This document shows, piece after piece, positions 24,990-35,638 of a stretch of DNA of 61,852 nt. The DNA is from Methanobrevibacter sp. (lineage in GTDB: Archaea; Methanobacteriota; Methanobacteria; Methanobacteriales; Methanobacteriaceae): contig JAILDN010000048.1 in NCBI GenBank assembly GCA_024689425.1, positions 1 through 61,852 of the forward strand. The letters run 5' to 3'. The notes under the pieces were generated by a model that ran no database searches, was not told the origin of the DNA, and saw only the letters and a list, made by a program, of their open reading frames with translations. Positions within the stretch are counted from its first letter, which is position 1. The number at the start of each line of letters is the position of its first letter. A program made the position numbers and the translations under genes.

Positions 24990-25406
24990 TTATTTTAGTA
25001 TTTTTATAGTTATTTCTAAGATTTCCTCATTTTTTAAATCATTAATTAAATCCAAATCAAGGTCACATGCTGCTTTAGATGACTTAATCATCAATGTTCT
25101 TGAACAAACATAATCGCTTTTCCTGCAGACAATATCTGTTGGATGAGTTAATGTTAAATCTTCATGACCAAAACCAATAATTTCATCATGCGCATTAGGA
25201 GTATCTAATAATACTTGAATTTTAGTATTTGAATTAGATATTTTATCTTTAAACTCTTGAGGAAAGTCCAACATTGAATCATCCATATCCACACCAATAA
25301 TACAATCGGCAGTGGGTCCGATTTCTAAATCTTTTGTTATTTCAAACGTTGATTTATGTAGTGAAGATACATTTTTATGACCTTTAGATTTAATTTTAAA
25401 TATCAT
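24990..25406 (-). CDS. DUF371 domain protein
   Basis: A 138-residue archaeal protein. The sequence begins MIFKIKSKGHKNVSSLHKST and includes TADCIIGVDMDDSM, GHEDLTLTHPTDIVCRKS and a C-terminal LKNEEILEITI. These match DUF371, a family restricted mostly to archaea and of unknown function. The HPTD and GHEDL residues are conserved features of the family. It is followed by the tRNA promoter on the same strand and preceded by the TPR gene 26 bases away. Confidence 0.8.
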   Translation of the reverse strand: MIFKIKSKGHKNVSSLHKSTFEITKDLEIGPTADCIIGVDMDDSMLDFPQEFKDKISNSNTKIQVLLDTPNAHDEIIGFGHEDLTLTHPTDIVCRKSDYVCSRTLMIKSSKAACDLDLDLINDLKNEEILEITIKILK

Positions 25407-25432
25407 AAGTAATTATTTAGTATTAATTAGTT

Positions 25433-26371
25433 TTAAGCTTTTTTAAACAAATCAATAGCTTTCAAATCTTTTATAAAATCTAGGAAAATATCCGGATTTG
25501 CAATTCCACCACTATGGGGATTTAGTTCAAATGCCTTAACATAGGCATCATGAGCATCATCATGCCTTGATAGATTCAAATAACATGATGCCATATCAAA
25601 CCAGTAGCAATCAATTTTATCATCGATTTTAATTGCCTTTTTAAAATATTTAATTGAATTGTCAAAATCTGATTTATCCATCAATATTTTGGCTTTTAAA
25701 TACAATGAATAAGAAATATCTGGATTTAACTCTAAAGATATATTTATATTAATCAATGCATCATCAATTAACTTTTTTTCATATAACGCATCCGCCTTTA
25801 ACATGTATACTTGAGGATGATGATATGAATCCTTTAATATCTCTTCCAATATCTCTAAAGATTCATCGAATCTTTCAGTAGAATTTAGATACTGGGCCTT
25901 AAAGAGTTTTATATCATTATTAGCACTATCAATATCTAAAAGTCTTTCTAGACAAGCAAAAGCAGCATCTTGCTCATCTAATCGAATTAATGCAACAGAT
26001 TTGAAAGATAAAGCTAATGTATTTTTATCATCAATTTTTAAAACTTCATTATAACATTCAATGGCTTTACTATAATTTTTTAAAAGCAAATTGGAATTCC
26101 CTTTAATATTCAAAATGAATGGATCTTTTTTATCTGATAATTTTTCATCACAAAGTCCAATTACTCTTTTATATATCTCATTTGCTTTTGTTTCATTTTT
26201 AAGCCTCAAATAACATTGTGCCTTACTCATTAGAAGCAATGGATCATTATCATTGAATGCTTTTGAATTGTCCATACATTCAATTGCCTTATCAAATTGC
26301 CTTTTATTGATGAATGAAATAATCTCATCCAAAAGATTTACTTCTTCATCATTATATTCATAATAATTCAT
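25433..26371 (-). CDS. Tetratricopeptide repeat protein
   Basis: A 312-residue soluble protein composed of about eight TPR units; typical repeats are FILNIKGNSNLLLKNYSKAI, AIECYNEVLKIDDKNT and SIKYFKKAIKIDDKIDC. TPR arrays mediate protein-protein contacts. ATG 26371 with GGTGA four bases upstream is used; a TTG four codons earlier is in frame. It has no signal peptide or membrane segment, so it acts in the cytosol. Partners are unknown. Confidence 0.85.
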   Translation of the reverse strand: MNYYEYNDEEVNLLDEIISFINKRQFDKAIECMDNSKAFNDNDPLLLMSKAQCYLRLKNETKANEIYKRVIGLCDEKLSDKKDPFILNIKGNSNLLLKNYSKAIECYNEVLKIDDKNTLALSFKSVALIRLDEQDAAFACLERLLDIDSANNDIKLFKAQYLNSTERFDESLEILEEILKDSYHHPQVYMLKADALYEKKLIDDALININISLELNPDISYSLYLKAKILMDKSDFDNSIKYFKKAIKIDDKIDCYWFDMASCYLNLSRHDDAHDAYVKAFELNPHSGGIANPDIFLDFIKDLKAIDLFKKA

Positions 26372-26540
26372 AATTTTCACCAATTGATTTTATTATAAGT
26401 TTTTTTATAAAATATAGTTATTAAATTTATCTATTTTAAATTTAAACAATTTTACTCCATTATATTAAAAAAATAAGAGCAAATAAATAGTTTAATTATT
26501 TAGTAAAATTATATGAAACTGGAAAAAAATAATATAAGTG

Positions 26541-26966
26541 ATGAAAGGTTGTTATTGTTTAATTATTCATTTGGATGAAAACAAGGAATTAAAAATTGGT
26601 TCTAGACTTAAAATCGATTTTAGTAAAGGTTATTATGTTTATGTTGGATCAGCAATGAATAATTTGGAATCAAGAGTTAAAAGACATATATCTTCATCCA
26701 AAAAGCTTCACTGGCATGTTGATTACCTACTTCAACATGGCAAAGTTAAAGAAGTAATATATAATTTGGACAAAAAAGTAGAATGCGATTTGGCAAAACA
26801 ACTTTCATTGAAAAATAAATATGTAAAAGACTTCGGTTGTAGTGATTGCCAATGCGACAGTCACTTATTTTACTTTAAAAAAGAAAATGATGCTATTGAA
26901 GAAGTAATTAATGCTTACAATTCAATAGCTTGTGAATTTAGAATTGGTATTTCTGCTTTTTCTTAA
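26541..26966 (+). CDS. DUF123 (GIY-YIG-like) protein
   Basis: A 141-residue protein of the DUF123 group, related to the GIY-YIG nuclease fold. Visible: KGCYCLIIHL, KGYYVYVGSAMNN (the GIY-YIG-like core), RVKRHISSSKKLHWHVDYLL with the conserved Arg and His, then DCQCDSHLF. Fold members cut or repair DNA, but the activity of this family is unproven. ATG 26541 follows GTG 26538; either may be used. It converges with and overlaps the next gene by 29 bases at the 3' end. Confidence 0.85.
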   Translation: MKGCYCLIIHLDENKELKIGSRLKIDFSKGYYVYVGSAMNNLESRVKRHISSSKKLHWHVDYLLQHGKVKEVIYNLDKKVECDLAKQLSLKNKYVKDFGCSDCQCDSHLFYFKKENDAIEEVINAYNSIACEFRIGISAFS

Positions 26967-27417
26967 ACCTATAGGAATATTCAAAAGAATTTAAGGCCAT
27001 TTCTCTTAAAACATCAATGTCACAGCCAACCTTTTCAGCCCATTCTTTTTCTAAAGATTCAATCTCATCAATGATTTTTAAACCTTTATCAGTTAAAACA
27101 ACATCATAAGGTAAATCATCTGCATCTAATATTTCAACTAATTCCAAACGCTCCAATTTTTTGTATTTTTTAAGATATAGCTTTGAATGCAACTCAAAGT
27201 GTTTATCATCATTAATTTTAGCATATTGTTTTACACGAATCCTTCTGTGATGAGGTTTTGAATGTTTAACCACGTTTTTAAGAAGTTTAATTTGACTTTC
27301 ATGTAAATGAATGCTTAAATTGTCACGAACATAAGCACTTTTAGAGTCTGCAATCATATCAATTAATTTAGATGCATCTTCCATTTCAGAAATTGCCTTT
27401 ACATGTGGATGAGCCAT
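26938..27417 (-). CDS. Winged-helix-like protein next to HerA-type ATPase
   Basis: A 159-residue basic protein. The middle and C-terminal part reads KLERLELVEILDADDLPYDV, then VLTDKGLKIIDEIESLEKEW, a pattern of a winged-helix (MarR-like) domain with a beta wing. ATG 27417 is chosen, with AAGTGAT upstream overlapping the stop of the HerA-like gene; GTG 27426 is an alternative. Close coupling to the HerA-like gene suggests a DNA-related partnership. Family not recognised beyond that. Confidence 0.6.
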   Translation of the reverse strand: MAHPHVKAISEMEDASKLIDMIADSKSAYVRDNLSIHLHESQIKLLKNVVKHSKPHHRRIRVKQYAKINDDKHFELHSKLYLKKYKKLERLELVEILDADDLPYDVVLTDKGLKIIDEIESLEKEWAEKVGCDIDVLREMALNSFEYSYRFKKKQKYQF

Positions 27418-27422
27418 GATAA

Positions 27423-28967
27423 TCACTTCATTTGACCGAATAATCCTCTCATAATTCCTTTAGTTACTTCACGAGCCACAGTATTGGCTGCAGTAGTTGC
27501 TGCCTTTTCGACAGCTTTTTGTTGAGCAGTCTTTTTAGTTTTTTTACCGGAAGTTTGTTGTCCTCCCAAAATAGTTCCCAAGTCAAATCCTCCAACTTTT
27601 AAAGGTTCATCCTGTGAAGTTTCTTGAGCAGGAGGGGCTTGAACTGGAGCTTCTTGAGCAGGGGGTGCTGGAGGCACTTCACTAGCAATGTTTTCATTTT
27701 GATTAATTTTACTTGCAAGTATCTCATAAGCTGACTCATTATCAACAGCTTCCAAGTATTTATCTTTAAATTCAGATAAATTAATTAACTCTGATCTTAG
27801 GGAATCATCAATCGGTCCGATATAAGATTGTGGGGCAACAATATTGACTTTTTGAACAATAGTTGGAACACCTTCAGCATCTAAAACAGATACTAATGCT
27901 TCACCAATTCCCAAGTTAGAAATAACTTCTGCCGTGTCAAATTCGGGGTTTGCTCTGAATGTTTCAGCAGCTACTTTAACTGCTTTTTGATCTTTTGGAG
28001 TGTAAGCCCTTAAAGCATGTTGAATTCTATTACCCAATTGTCCTAAAATTTCATCAGGAATATCTGCAGGAGATTGGGATATGAAATATAAACCTACGCC
28101 TTTTGAACGAATTAAACGAGTAATCTGTTCTATTTTTTTCAAAAATTCTGGACTCATATTATCAAAGAGCAAATGAGCTTCATCGAAGAAAAATATGAAT
28201 TTAGGTTTATCAGCGTCACCTACTTCAGGCAATTGCTCATATAATGAAGATAACATCCAAAGTAAAAATGAAGAATAAATTTCCGGTGATAAGGACAATT
28301 TTTGAGCATCTAAAATGTTAATTACACCACAACCAGAATCATCAACTTTAATAAAGTCATTTAATTCAAGTGCAGGTTCACCGAAGAAATCATTTCCTCC
28401 TTGATCTTCCAATGTTATTAAGTTTCTTAAAATTGTATTTGCTGATTTAGCTGCGATTGCACCATATTGAGGTTCATAAACATCCTTATTTTCAACAACA
28501 TGATTAATCATTGATTTCAAGTCTTTAATGTCTATGATAAGTAAAGATTCATCATCTGCAACTTTAAATACAATATTTAAAACCCCGCTTTGTGCATCAG
28601 TCAGGTTTAATATTTTAGATAATAATACAGGACCCATCTCAGATAGAGTTACACGTATAGGTAACCCTTTTTGACCGAATAAATCCCAAAATTCTACAGG
28701 ATATGATTTGAGTTTAAATGAATCAATCCCTTCAACTCTTTTAGCAACATTGTCATTCATCTCACCAATTTTTGCAAGACCGGAAATGTCACCTTTCATG
28801 TCTGCTAAAAATACTGGCACTCCCATATCACTAAATGACTCGGCTAATGTCTTAAGAGTAATGGTTTTACCAGTTCCTGTAGCACCCGCAATTAAACCAT
28901 GCCTATTTGCCATTTTAGGTAGTAGATAAACATCACCACCTATTAAAATTTTATCTTCTAAAAACAT
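27423..28967 (-). CDS. HerA-like ATPase (DUF853 type)
   Basis: A 514-residue FtsK/HerA-superfamily ATPase. Walker A is GATGTGKTITLK; Walker B is FIFFFDEAHLLFD; the arginine-finger region follows at TRLIRSKGVGLYFISQSP. The last 100 residues are Pro/Gln-rich (APPAQEAPVQAPP) then an Ala/Lys tail ending MRGLFGQMK. Relatives are thought to form hexameric DNA translocases. Upstream is the DEAD helicase gene (3 bases away), downstream the winged-helix protein, so a DNA maintenance operon is plausible. No NurA nuclease is adjacent, unlike classical HerA loci. Confidence 0.85.
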   Translation of the reverse strand: MFLEDKILIGGDVYLLPKMANRHGLIAGATGTGKTITLKTLAESFSDMGVPVFLADMKGDISGLAKIGEMNDNVAKRVEGIDSFKLKSYPVEFWDLFGQKGLPIRVTLSEMGPVLLSKILNLTDAQSGVLNIVFKVADDESLLIIDIKDLKSMINHVVENKDVYEPQYGAIAAKSANTILRNLITLEDQGGNDFFGEPALELNDFIKVDDSGCGVINILDAQKLSLSPEIYSSFLLWMLSSLYEQLPEVGDADKPKFIFFFDEAHLLFDNMSPEFLKKIEQITRLIRSKGVGLYFISQSPADIPDEILGQLGNRIQHALRAYTPKDQKAVKVAAETFRANPEFDTAEVISNLGIGEALVSVLDAEGVPTIVQKVNIVAPQSYIGPIDDSLRSELINLSEFKDKYLEAVDNESAYEILASKINQNENIASEVPPAPPAQEAPVQAPPAQETSQDEPLKVGGFDLGTILGGQQTSGKKTKKTAQQKAVEKAATTAANTVAREVTKGIMRGLFGQMK

Positions 28968-28970
28968 ACT

Positions 28971-31553
28971 TTAACCATTTTCAATTTTTTTAATTAAATA
29001 AGAAGTTTTATTTACAATGCTTTTACGATTGAAAGCTTCCGCTATTCTTTTTATTGCATCTAAGTTCTTAATAAAATTATCTAACCATGAGAATATATCT
29101 CCAGGATAAACCTGAATTTGATATTTTCTAAATAATTTATTAGATATATCGACAGGGTCTTTTCCCTTAAGCCTTTCATGTATTATAACTTCAGATATTC
29201 CCAATTGTAAACATCTGCAAAATGGCCTGTCCTGACAATTGCACTTCATAAAATCACTTTGAAGGCGAATTAATGCATCTTGGAATTTAGAATCCAATTT
29301 ATCTAAAGCTTCGCCTGATGATATTATATCTAAAGTGGATTCTGCAAATAATCTTGTTGAAAATTTGACTTTTAGAGCATTTGCAATTTGATTGTGAATT
29401 ACTGGAGATAGATAAGCATTTTCAAATAATTCCAAATCCATTGCCATTGCTAATATCTTTACTTTAAGTTTATCATATTCTTCTCTTTTTTTATACATTG
29501 GAGATAAACCAACATAATTTATTAAATAATCCCAATCATCCAATGCGGATTTAATAAATTCCGCTTCATTAATGTTTAAAAATGATACTGATGTTGCTCT
29601 CCCATATTTTGTAATTTTAAAATCCTTAGAAATCAAACCCAAATCCTTCATTTCACTGCAGGCAATTTCCAAGCTTACCGGAACATCAATATCCCTGTAA
29701 AATTCAGTCAGTTCATCGAAACTCTTTATCGAAGTTGATGAAATATCTGCCAAAATCTGTTCATATGAGCTTTCTTCATCATATTCTATAAATACATCTT
29801 CACTATTGCTTTCCAATAATTCTAGTGCTTTTGCTTCTTCACTTTCACCTGCAAAATCATTGCCGATTTCCGGAAGCAAATATACTATTCCCCTATCATG
29901 ATAACTAGGTCTTCCTGCACGGCCCAGCATCTGTGAAAATTCATTTGGATTTATCCATTTATTTCCCATCACTAAGGAATCAAATATGACCTGTGAAGCC
30001 GGAAAATCAACACCTGCAGCCAATGCGGCGGTGGTTACAACAACAGATAGTTTTGCCTTATCAAAGTCCTTTTCGATTTTCTCTTTTTTATAATATGATA
30101 GGCCCGCATGATAAGCGGCTGCATTGATATGCTTTTCCTGCAGGAAATTAGCAATTTTGTGAGTTTTGCGCCTTGAATTAGTAAATATTATGGTTTGTCC
30201 TCTAAAACCCTTTTTTGATTTGGTAGTATATTCTTTCCTAGCTAGCTTAACCATTAAATGACGTTTTGATGATTCGTTTCTCATGTAAACCAAGTGTCTT
30301 TCTAAAGGAACCGGTCTGTCAGGATATTCAACTAATTTCATGTTAAATTCACGAGCTAAAAAATCAGGATTCTTAACGGTTGCAGATAGACCAATAATTT
30401 GTGTTAATGGATATAAATGTTTTAAACGTTTTATTAAACCATTTAAACGAGTGCCTCTGTCTTCATCATCAATCATATGAATTTCATCTATCAATACAAC
30501 ACCCAAATTACTTAAAGATTTGGAGTTACCATTCCTTAAAAGATAATCGATTCCTTCATAAGTAGCAACAACTATATCTGCATTTGTCACATCAGAATCC
30601 GGTAATTTTAACTCACCTTTAGCTTTAACACGATTGCGACCAACTTTAATAGCTACATTCAATCCCAATTGTTTATATTTCTTTTTAAAATCTCTATATT
30701 TTTGATTTGCAAGAGCAACCAAAGGAGTTAGGAAAATAAATTTCTTACCGTTTAGAGCTTGGGTGATACCTGCAAGTTCACCAATCAATGTTTTACCACT
30801 TCCGGTTGCACTTACGACAAGCAGGTCTTCTCCTTTAAGCAGACCCTCACGAATAGCCAAATATTGAACTGGTAAGAGTTTATCATTACCATTTTTAATT
30901 AAAATGTCCCTAAAATTCTTATTAATTTTTAAACGTTTCATTTCAACAGGAGGAATTTTAAACTTGGATTTTGAAGATGTTTTATCAAATAATGTTAAAT
31001 TTCTGTTTTTTAAAGGGTTGAAATCCGGACTTAAAACAGATAATGTTTTTTCTAAGTCCTCTGTTTTTTCTAAAGTATTTTTAAGATTTCTAAAAATCTT
31101 TTTATCAAAACCCCTAAGTTTTATTTCATTCTTAATCGTGTCATGAGCACAATGTTTACATATTAATTGATTATTATAATTATATGAAAAATTAGAGTTA
31201 ATAATAGTAATATTTCCTTCATATGCACAGAAATCACAGACTTTGGTATGTCTAACCTTAATATTCAAGCCTTTAAGGAAATCTTCAACTTCACTATCTT
31301 TTGTTGCAAGAAAAACAGCCTGACTCCTTAATAGTTTTGTGACTTCCTGAGGAGGTAATAATTTTTCATTTAAGCTAGAATTATCATTATAAGAATAATC
31401 TGCAATAAATCTACTAATTGCAAGACCTCGAGCAGTGTTTTGAAATTTGATTGTTCCTACAAATTCCGGTGTTCTTTTAGTGTTTAGAGCACCCTTTGGA
31501 GAACCAATTGGAAATAATTTCCACTGCTTTTTTACTTTCTTTAATACTAACAT
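28971..31553 (-). CDS. Large DEAD/DEAH-box helicase
   Basis: An 860-residue SF2 helicase. An N-terminal zinc-binding segment CDFCAYEG and LICKHCAHD precedes two RecA domains with Walker A VSATGSGKTLIGE, DEIH box VVLIDEIHMID, SAT motif GLSATVKNP and motif VI QMLGRAGRP. The C-terminal region carries CNCQDRPFCRC, a Cys cluster seen in archaeal DUF5814-type helicases, with helical domains like those of Hel308/Ski2-type enzymes. It likely acts on nucleic acids in repair or RNA processing; the exact role is not established. It is the first gene before the HerA-like gene. Confidence 0.85.
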   Translation of the reverse strand: MLVLKKVKKQWKLFPIGSPKGALNTKRTPEFVGTIKFQNTARGLAISRFIADYSYNDNSSLNEKLLPPQEVTKLLRSQAVFLATKDSEVEDFLKGLNIKVRHTKVCDFCAYEGNITIINSNFSYNYNNQLICKHCAHDTIKNEIKLRGFDKKIFRNLKNTLEKTEDLEKTLSVLSPDFNPLKNRNLTLFDKTSSKSKFKIPPVEMKRLKINKNFRDILIKNGNDKLLPVQYLAIREGLLKGEDLLVVSATGSGKTLIGELAGITQALNGKKFIFLTPLVALANQKYRDFKKKYKQLGLNVAIKVGRNRVKAKGELKLPDSDVTNADIVVATYEGIDYLLRNGNSKSLSNLGVVLIDEIHMIDDEDRGTRLNGLIKRLKHLYPLTQIIGLSATVKNPDFLAREFNMKLVEYPDRPVPLERHLVYMRNESSKRHLMVKLARKEYTTKSKKGFRGQTIIFTNSRRKTHKIANFLQEKHINAAAYHAGLSYYKKEKIEKDFDKAKLSVVVTTAALAAGVDFPASQVIFDSLVMGNKWINPNEFSQMLGRAGRPSYHDRGIVYLLPEIGNDFAGESEEAKALELLESNSEDVFIEYDEESSYEQILADISSTSIKSFDELTEFYRDIDVPVSLEIACSEMKDLGLISKDFKITKYGRATSVSFLNINEAEFIKSALDDWDYLINYVGLSPMYKKREEYDKLKVKILAMAMDLELFENAYLSPVIHNQIANALKVKFSTRLFAESTLDIISSGEALDKLDSKFQDALIRLQSDFMKCNCQDRPFCRCLQLGISEVIIHERLKGKDPVDISNKLFRKYQIQVYPGDIFSWLDNFIKNLDAIKRIAEAFNRKSIVNKTSYLIKKIENG

Positions 31554-31685
31554 TAAATTTAACTTTATTTTTTATATTATAAAATACTTGACTTAAGTTA
31601 ATATCCCATTAACAGTTATAAGTTATTACACTTGAAATCTATGTCTAAAATGGTAAAAAAATAATGAATAAAAATAGTTCAAAAA

Positions 31686-32555
31686 CTATTCTATATAATT
31701 AAACTTAGTTTCCATTACAATAATAATTGTAAGTGCTATTATAGCCACGATAACACAAGGTAACAATCCCATTAATGTAAATGAAACATTTGAAGCAATT
31801 TGATTAACCGGAATTTTTAAAGTACCCAACATTACACCAATAAGAAATGCCATAGTAACTTCTTCATAGTTTTTAAGCAAGAAATTTAAGAGTTTGGAAA
31901 ATCCCAATATTCCAATTAATGCTCCGACAACAAATACAATTATTTCTGTGAAATGAAGCTCATGAAGCGCAGTTAACATATACTGATACTGTCCAAGCAA
32001 TAATAATAAAAATGACCCTGAAATTCCAGGTAAAATCATTGCACAAATAGCTATTAATCCAGAAATAAAAATAACAGGAAGAGAATGATTTGCAGCTATT
32101 GGATTTAGACTAACAAAAATATAAGCTAAAACTAAACCAATAACAGTGAAAACAATGTGTTTTATATGTAATTTAGGTATTTTTTTAAGTAAAACATAAG
32201 CTGATGCAATAATTAATCCTAAGAAGAATGAAAATGTCAATGCAGTGTGAACATCCATACAATAAGTAATTACTTTAGCTAAAGTAAGCATTGCAATACC
32301 AATACCTAAAACCAATGGAATAAAGAAAGCGAAATCTATTTCATCCAGTAATGTAGACCAAAAACCTTTAAAATCTAATTTAACTAAAGGTTTGATGAAT
32401 TTGAAGTTGATTTTACTAATAGAATAAACTAATCGTTCATAGATACCAGTAATTAATGCAATTGTTCCTCCACTAACACCCGGAACGATATCAGCAGACC
32501 CCATCAAAATACCACGAATAAAAATTAAAAATGCTTCATAAAAATTAAAATTCAC
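31686..32555 (-). CDS. DUF368 membrane protein (polyprenyl-phosphate flippase family)
   Basis: A 289-residue protein with about eight or nine membrane segments. It has the DUF368 hallmarks GSADIVPGVSGGTIALITGIYERL near the N-terminus (quoted in parts: GSADIVPGVSGGTIAL) and AMILPGISGSFLLLLLGQY in the middle. In bacteria DUF368 proteins recycle undecaprenyl phosphate across the membrane. A similar job for the pseudomurein and glycan carrier lipid is an inference here. A single-gene unit on the minus strand; uvrA is upstream. Confidence 0.85.
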   Translation of the reverse strand: MNFNFYEAFLIFIRGILMGSADIVPGVSGGTIALITGIYERLVYSISKINFKFIKPLVKLDFKGFWSTLLDEIDFAFFIPLVLGIGIAMLTLAKVITYCMDVHTALTFSFFLGLIIASAYVLLKKIPKLHIKHIVFTVIGLVLAYIFVSLNPIAANHSLPVIFISGLIAICAMILPGISGSFLLLLLGQYQYMLTALHELHFTEIIVFVVGALIGILGFSKLLNFLLKNYEEVTMAFLIGVMLGTLKIPVNQIASNVSFTLMGLLPCVIVAIIALTIIIVMETKFNYIE

Positions 32556-32620
32556 AATTATCTCCTCTAATATAAATTTATTAATTCATTTAATAAAACT
32601 TTTGTAAAAAAATAGTATAA

Positions 32621-32639
32621 TGCAAGAAAAAATCTTGCA
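32621..32639 (-). terminator. Hairpin terminator after uvrA
   Basis: TGCAAGA, five A, then TCTTGCA form a 7-bp hairpin just past the uvrA stop. On the minus strand it is followed by TTATACTATTTTTTT, a T run. Confidence 0.65.
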
Positions 32640-32641
32640 AA

Positions 32642-35530
32642 TTATTTTCCATTTTGCTCAACTAACTCTTTTGCATAAGGAGTTATGTTTTCATTGAGTA
32701 CTCTTTCTAAAAACTCACCAGTATAGGTTCCACTTTGAGACACTTCTTCAGGAGTTCCGGTTGCAATAACTTGACCTCCTCCATCTCCGCCATCAGGACC
32801 TAAGTCTATAATGTAATCTGCAGTCTTAATAACATCAAGGTTATGTTCTATAACAACAATAGAATTACCTGCATCAGTTAATCTTGCAAGCACATCAAGC
32901 AAACGTTTAATATCAGCGAAATGAAGCCCCGTAGTTGGTTCATCTAAAATGTATAAAGTGTTTCCGGTACTTGTCCTAGATAACTCTTTAGCTAGTTTAA
33001 TTCTTTGGGCTTCACCACCAGATAAGGTTGTTGCAGGTTGTCCTATTTTCATATAACCTAATCCAACATCATCCAAAGTTTTAAGTTTCTTATAGATTTT
33101 AGGAATATGCTCAAAGAATTCCAAAGCTTCTTCAACAGTCATTTCCAGGACTTCATAAATGTTTTTACCTTTGTAACGGATATCTAAAGTTTCATCATTG
33201 TATCTTTTTCCACCACATACTTCACAAGGCACATAAACATCCGCTAGGAAATGCATTTCAATTTGTACAATTCCATCTCCAGAACAAGCTTCACATCTTC
33301 CTCCTTTTACATTAAAACTGAATCTACCTGGTTTATATCCTCTTGCTTTAGATTCGGGAGTATTAGCAAATAAATCTCTAATATCTGTAAATACTCCAGT
33401 GTATGTTGCAGGATTAGATCTTGGAGTACGTCCAATTGGTTTTTGGTCAATTGCAATAACTTTATCTATATTTTCTAATCCTTCAATTTCATCATATTTG
33501 CCTGCAAAAGTAAATTTGTGTGATAATTCTCCTTTAGCTCCTTTATAAAGAATTTCATTAATTAAACTACTTTTTCCAGAACCACTAACCCCAGTAACAC
33601 AAGTAAATTTACCTAAAGGAATTTCAACATCAATATCTTTTAGATTGTTTTGTTTAGCTCCCTTAACAGTAATGAAATTACCGTTTCCTTCACGGCGGAT
33701 TTCAGGAACATCAATGACTTCTTTTCTTGATAAGTATCTGCCTGTAATTGAATCTTCACTCATCATTATCTCTTGAGGAGTTCCCTGAACAATAATTTTT
33801 CCACCATGCTCACCGGCTCCAGGACCAATGTCTACAACATGATCAGCAGATAATATTGTTTCTTCATCGTGTTCAACTACAACTACAGTGTTTCCAAGGT
33901 TTTTAAGTCTTTTTAAAGTACCTATAAGTTTAACATTATCCCTTTGATGAAGACCGATACTCGGTTCATCCAAAATATATAAAACTCCAACTAAACCCGA
34001 TCCAATTTGGGTAGCTAACCTAATTCGTTGAGCTTCACCACCGGATAATGTACCAGAAGACCTTTCCATTGATAAATAATCAAGACCCACATCAACAAGG
34101 AATTTAAGCCTTTCTCTAATTTCTTTTAACACTTCTTTTGCAATGAACAATTCCCTGTCAGTTAGCTCCAAATCCATGAAAAACTGATATGAATCCTTAA
34201 TCGGTAGTTCTACAACATCCGCAATGGATTTTCCCCCAACAGTAACAGCAAGCACTTCAGGACGTAATCTTTTACCATTACAAACATGACATTTCCTATC
34301 ACTCATGAATTTTGAAATGTATTTTCTTGAATAATTAGATTTTGTTTCAAGATATAATCTCTCCATTCTAGGAACAACACCTTCAAAACGACGATTTACC
34401 ATATAAGACTTATTTCTTCTTTTAAAAGTAAATGCAATCTTATCCTTACATCCATATAAAATATTGTTTTGATGCTCTTGAGGTAATTCATTAAATGGAG
34501 TATCCATACTGAAATTAAAATGATTAGCTACGGCTTGCAACATCTGGAAATAATAATTTTCTCTTTTTGTTGATTTGGACCATGGAGCAATAGCTCCCTC
34601 ATTCAATGATAAATAGGGATTTGGTACAATTAAATCAGGATCTATTTCCATTTTAGAACCAATACCATTACATTCAGGACAAGCTCCTTGGGGAGCATTA
34701 AAAGAAAACATACGTGGAGTTAATTCTTCAAAGTTTATTCCACAATCCACACAAGCGAAGTGTTCGGAGTATTTTTTCTCATAATCGCCATCTTCACCAG
34801 TGAATAAAACATTAATTAAACCATCTGCAAACTCAGCAGCAGTCTCTAATGAATCGACTAATCTTCTTTTAAAGTCAACGTCTTTTCTGATTTTTAAACG
34901 GTCCACAACAACTTCAATGTTATGTCTGTAAGTTTTAGCAAGTTCAATATCCTCTTCCAGTTCTCTTATTTCACCATCAACTCTTACACGAACAAAACCC
35001 TTGTTTCTCAAGTCTTCAAAAACATCTTTGTGTTGTCCTTTTCTATCACGAACAATAGGAGATAATATTTGGATTTTAAGTCCTTCACCTTCTTCAATTA
35101 TACTGTCTCCAATTTGGCCAATAGTCTGGTGGGATATTTCGCGCCCACAATTCGGACAATGTGGAATGCCTATCCTTGCAAATAATAATCTTAGATAATC
35201 ATAAATTTCCGTAATGGTTCCTACAGTTGACCTTGGATTTTCCCTTGTTGTTTTTTGGTCAATTGAAATAGCTGGAGATAATCCTTCTATATATTCCATC
35301 TCTGGTTTTTTCATTTGCCCTAAAAACTGTCTTGCATAAGCAGATAATGATTCAACATATCTACGCTGTCCTTCAGCATAAATTGTATCAAAAGCCAATG
35401 AAGACTTACCGGAACCACTAAGCCCCGTAATTACAATGAATTCATCACGAGGAAGAGTAACATCAATATTTTGCAAATTATGTTCTCTTGCACCTTTGAT
35501 GATAATATGTTTTTTAGAGTCATCAGCCAT
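32642..35530 (-). CDS. uvrA: Excinuclease ABC subunit A
   Basis: Damage-recognition ATPase of bacterial-type nucleotide excision repair. The 962-residue protein has two ABC modules: Walker [13 protein letters not shown] and [11 protein letters not shown], and LSGGEAQRI signatures twice, plus zinc fingers built from CPNC, CVDC/CPEC and CEAC/CEVC. ATG 35530 (MADDSKKH) with GGAG upstream replaces a 23-residue hydrophobic extension that has no family match. uvrB lies immediately upstream on the same strand. UvrABC in Methanobacteria is understood as an old acquisition from bacteria. uvrC is not in the window. Confidence 0.96.
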   Translation of the reverse strand: MADDSKKHIIIKGAREHNLQNIDVTLPRDEFIVITGLSGSGKSSLAFDTIYAEGQRRYVESLSAYARQFLGQMKKPEMEYIEGLSPAISIDQKTTRENPRSTVGTITEIYDYLRLLFARIGIPHCPNCGREISHQTIGQIGDSIIEEGEGLKIQILSPIVRDRKGQHKDVFEDLRNKGFVRVRVDGEIRELEEDIELAKTYRHNIEVVVDRLKIRKDVDFKRRLVDSLETAAEFADGLINVLFTGEDGDYEKKYSEHFACVDCGINFEELTPRMFSFNAPQGACPECNGIGSKMEIDPDLIVPNPYLSLNEGAIAPWSKSTKRENYYFQMLQAVANHFNFSMDTPFNELPQEHQNNILYGCKDKIAFTFKRRNKSYMVNRRFEGVVPRMERLYLETKSNYSRKYISKFMSDRKCHVCNGKRLRPEVLAVTVGGKSIADVVELPIKDSYQFFMDLELTDRELFIAKEVLKEIRERLKFLVDVGLDYLSMERSSGTLSGGEAQRIRLATQIGSGLVGVLYILDEPSIGLHQRDNVKLIGTLKRLKNLGNTVVVVEHDEETILSADHVVDIGPGAGEHGGKIIVQGTPQEIMMSEDSITGRYLSRKEVIDVPEIRREGNGNFITVKGAKQNNLKDIDVEIPLGKFTCVTGVSGSGKSSLINEILYKGAKGELSHKFTFAGKYDEIEGLENIDKVIAIDQKPIGRTPRSNPATYTGVFTDIRDLFANTPESKARGYKPGRFSFNVKGGRCEACSGDGIVQIEMHFLADVYVPCEVCGGKRYNDETLDIRYKGKNIYEVLEMTVEEALEFFEHIPKIYKKLKTLDDVGLGYMKIGQPATTLSGGEAQRIKLAKELSRTSTGNTLYILDEPTTGLHFADIKRLLDVLARLTDAGNSIVVIEHNLDVIKTADYIIDLGPDGGDGGGQVIATGTPEEVSQSGTYTGEFLERVLNENITPYAKELVEQNGK

Positions 35531-35638
35531 AAAATAATCTCCATAAAATGATAATATAATATTATTTCTCAAAACTATATAAAGTATTAGAGAGAGCATT
35601 TGAAAAGTATTGAAAAAGGATTTATCTTTAACAAAAAA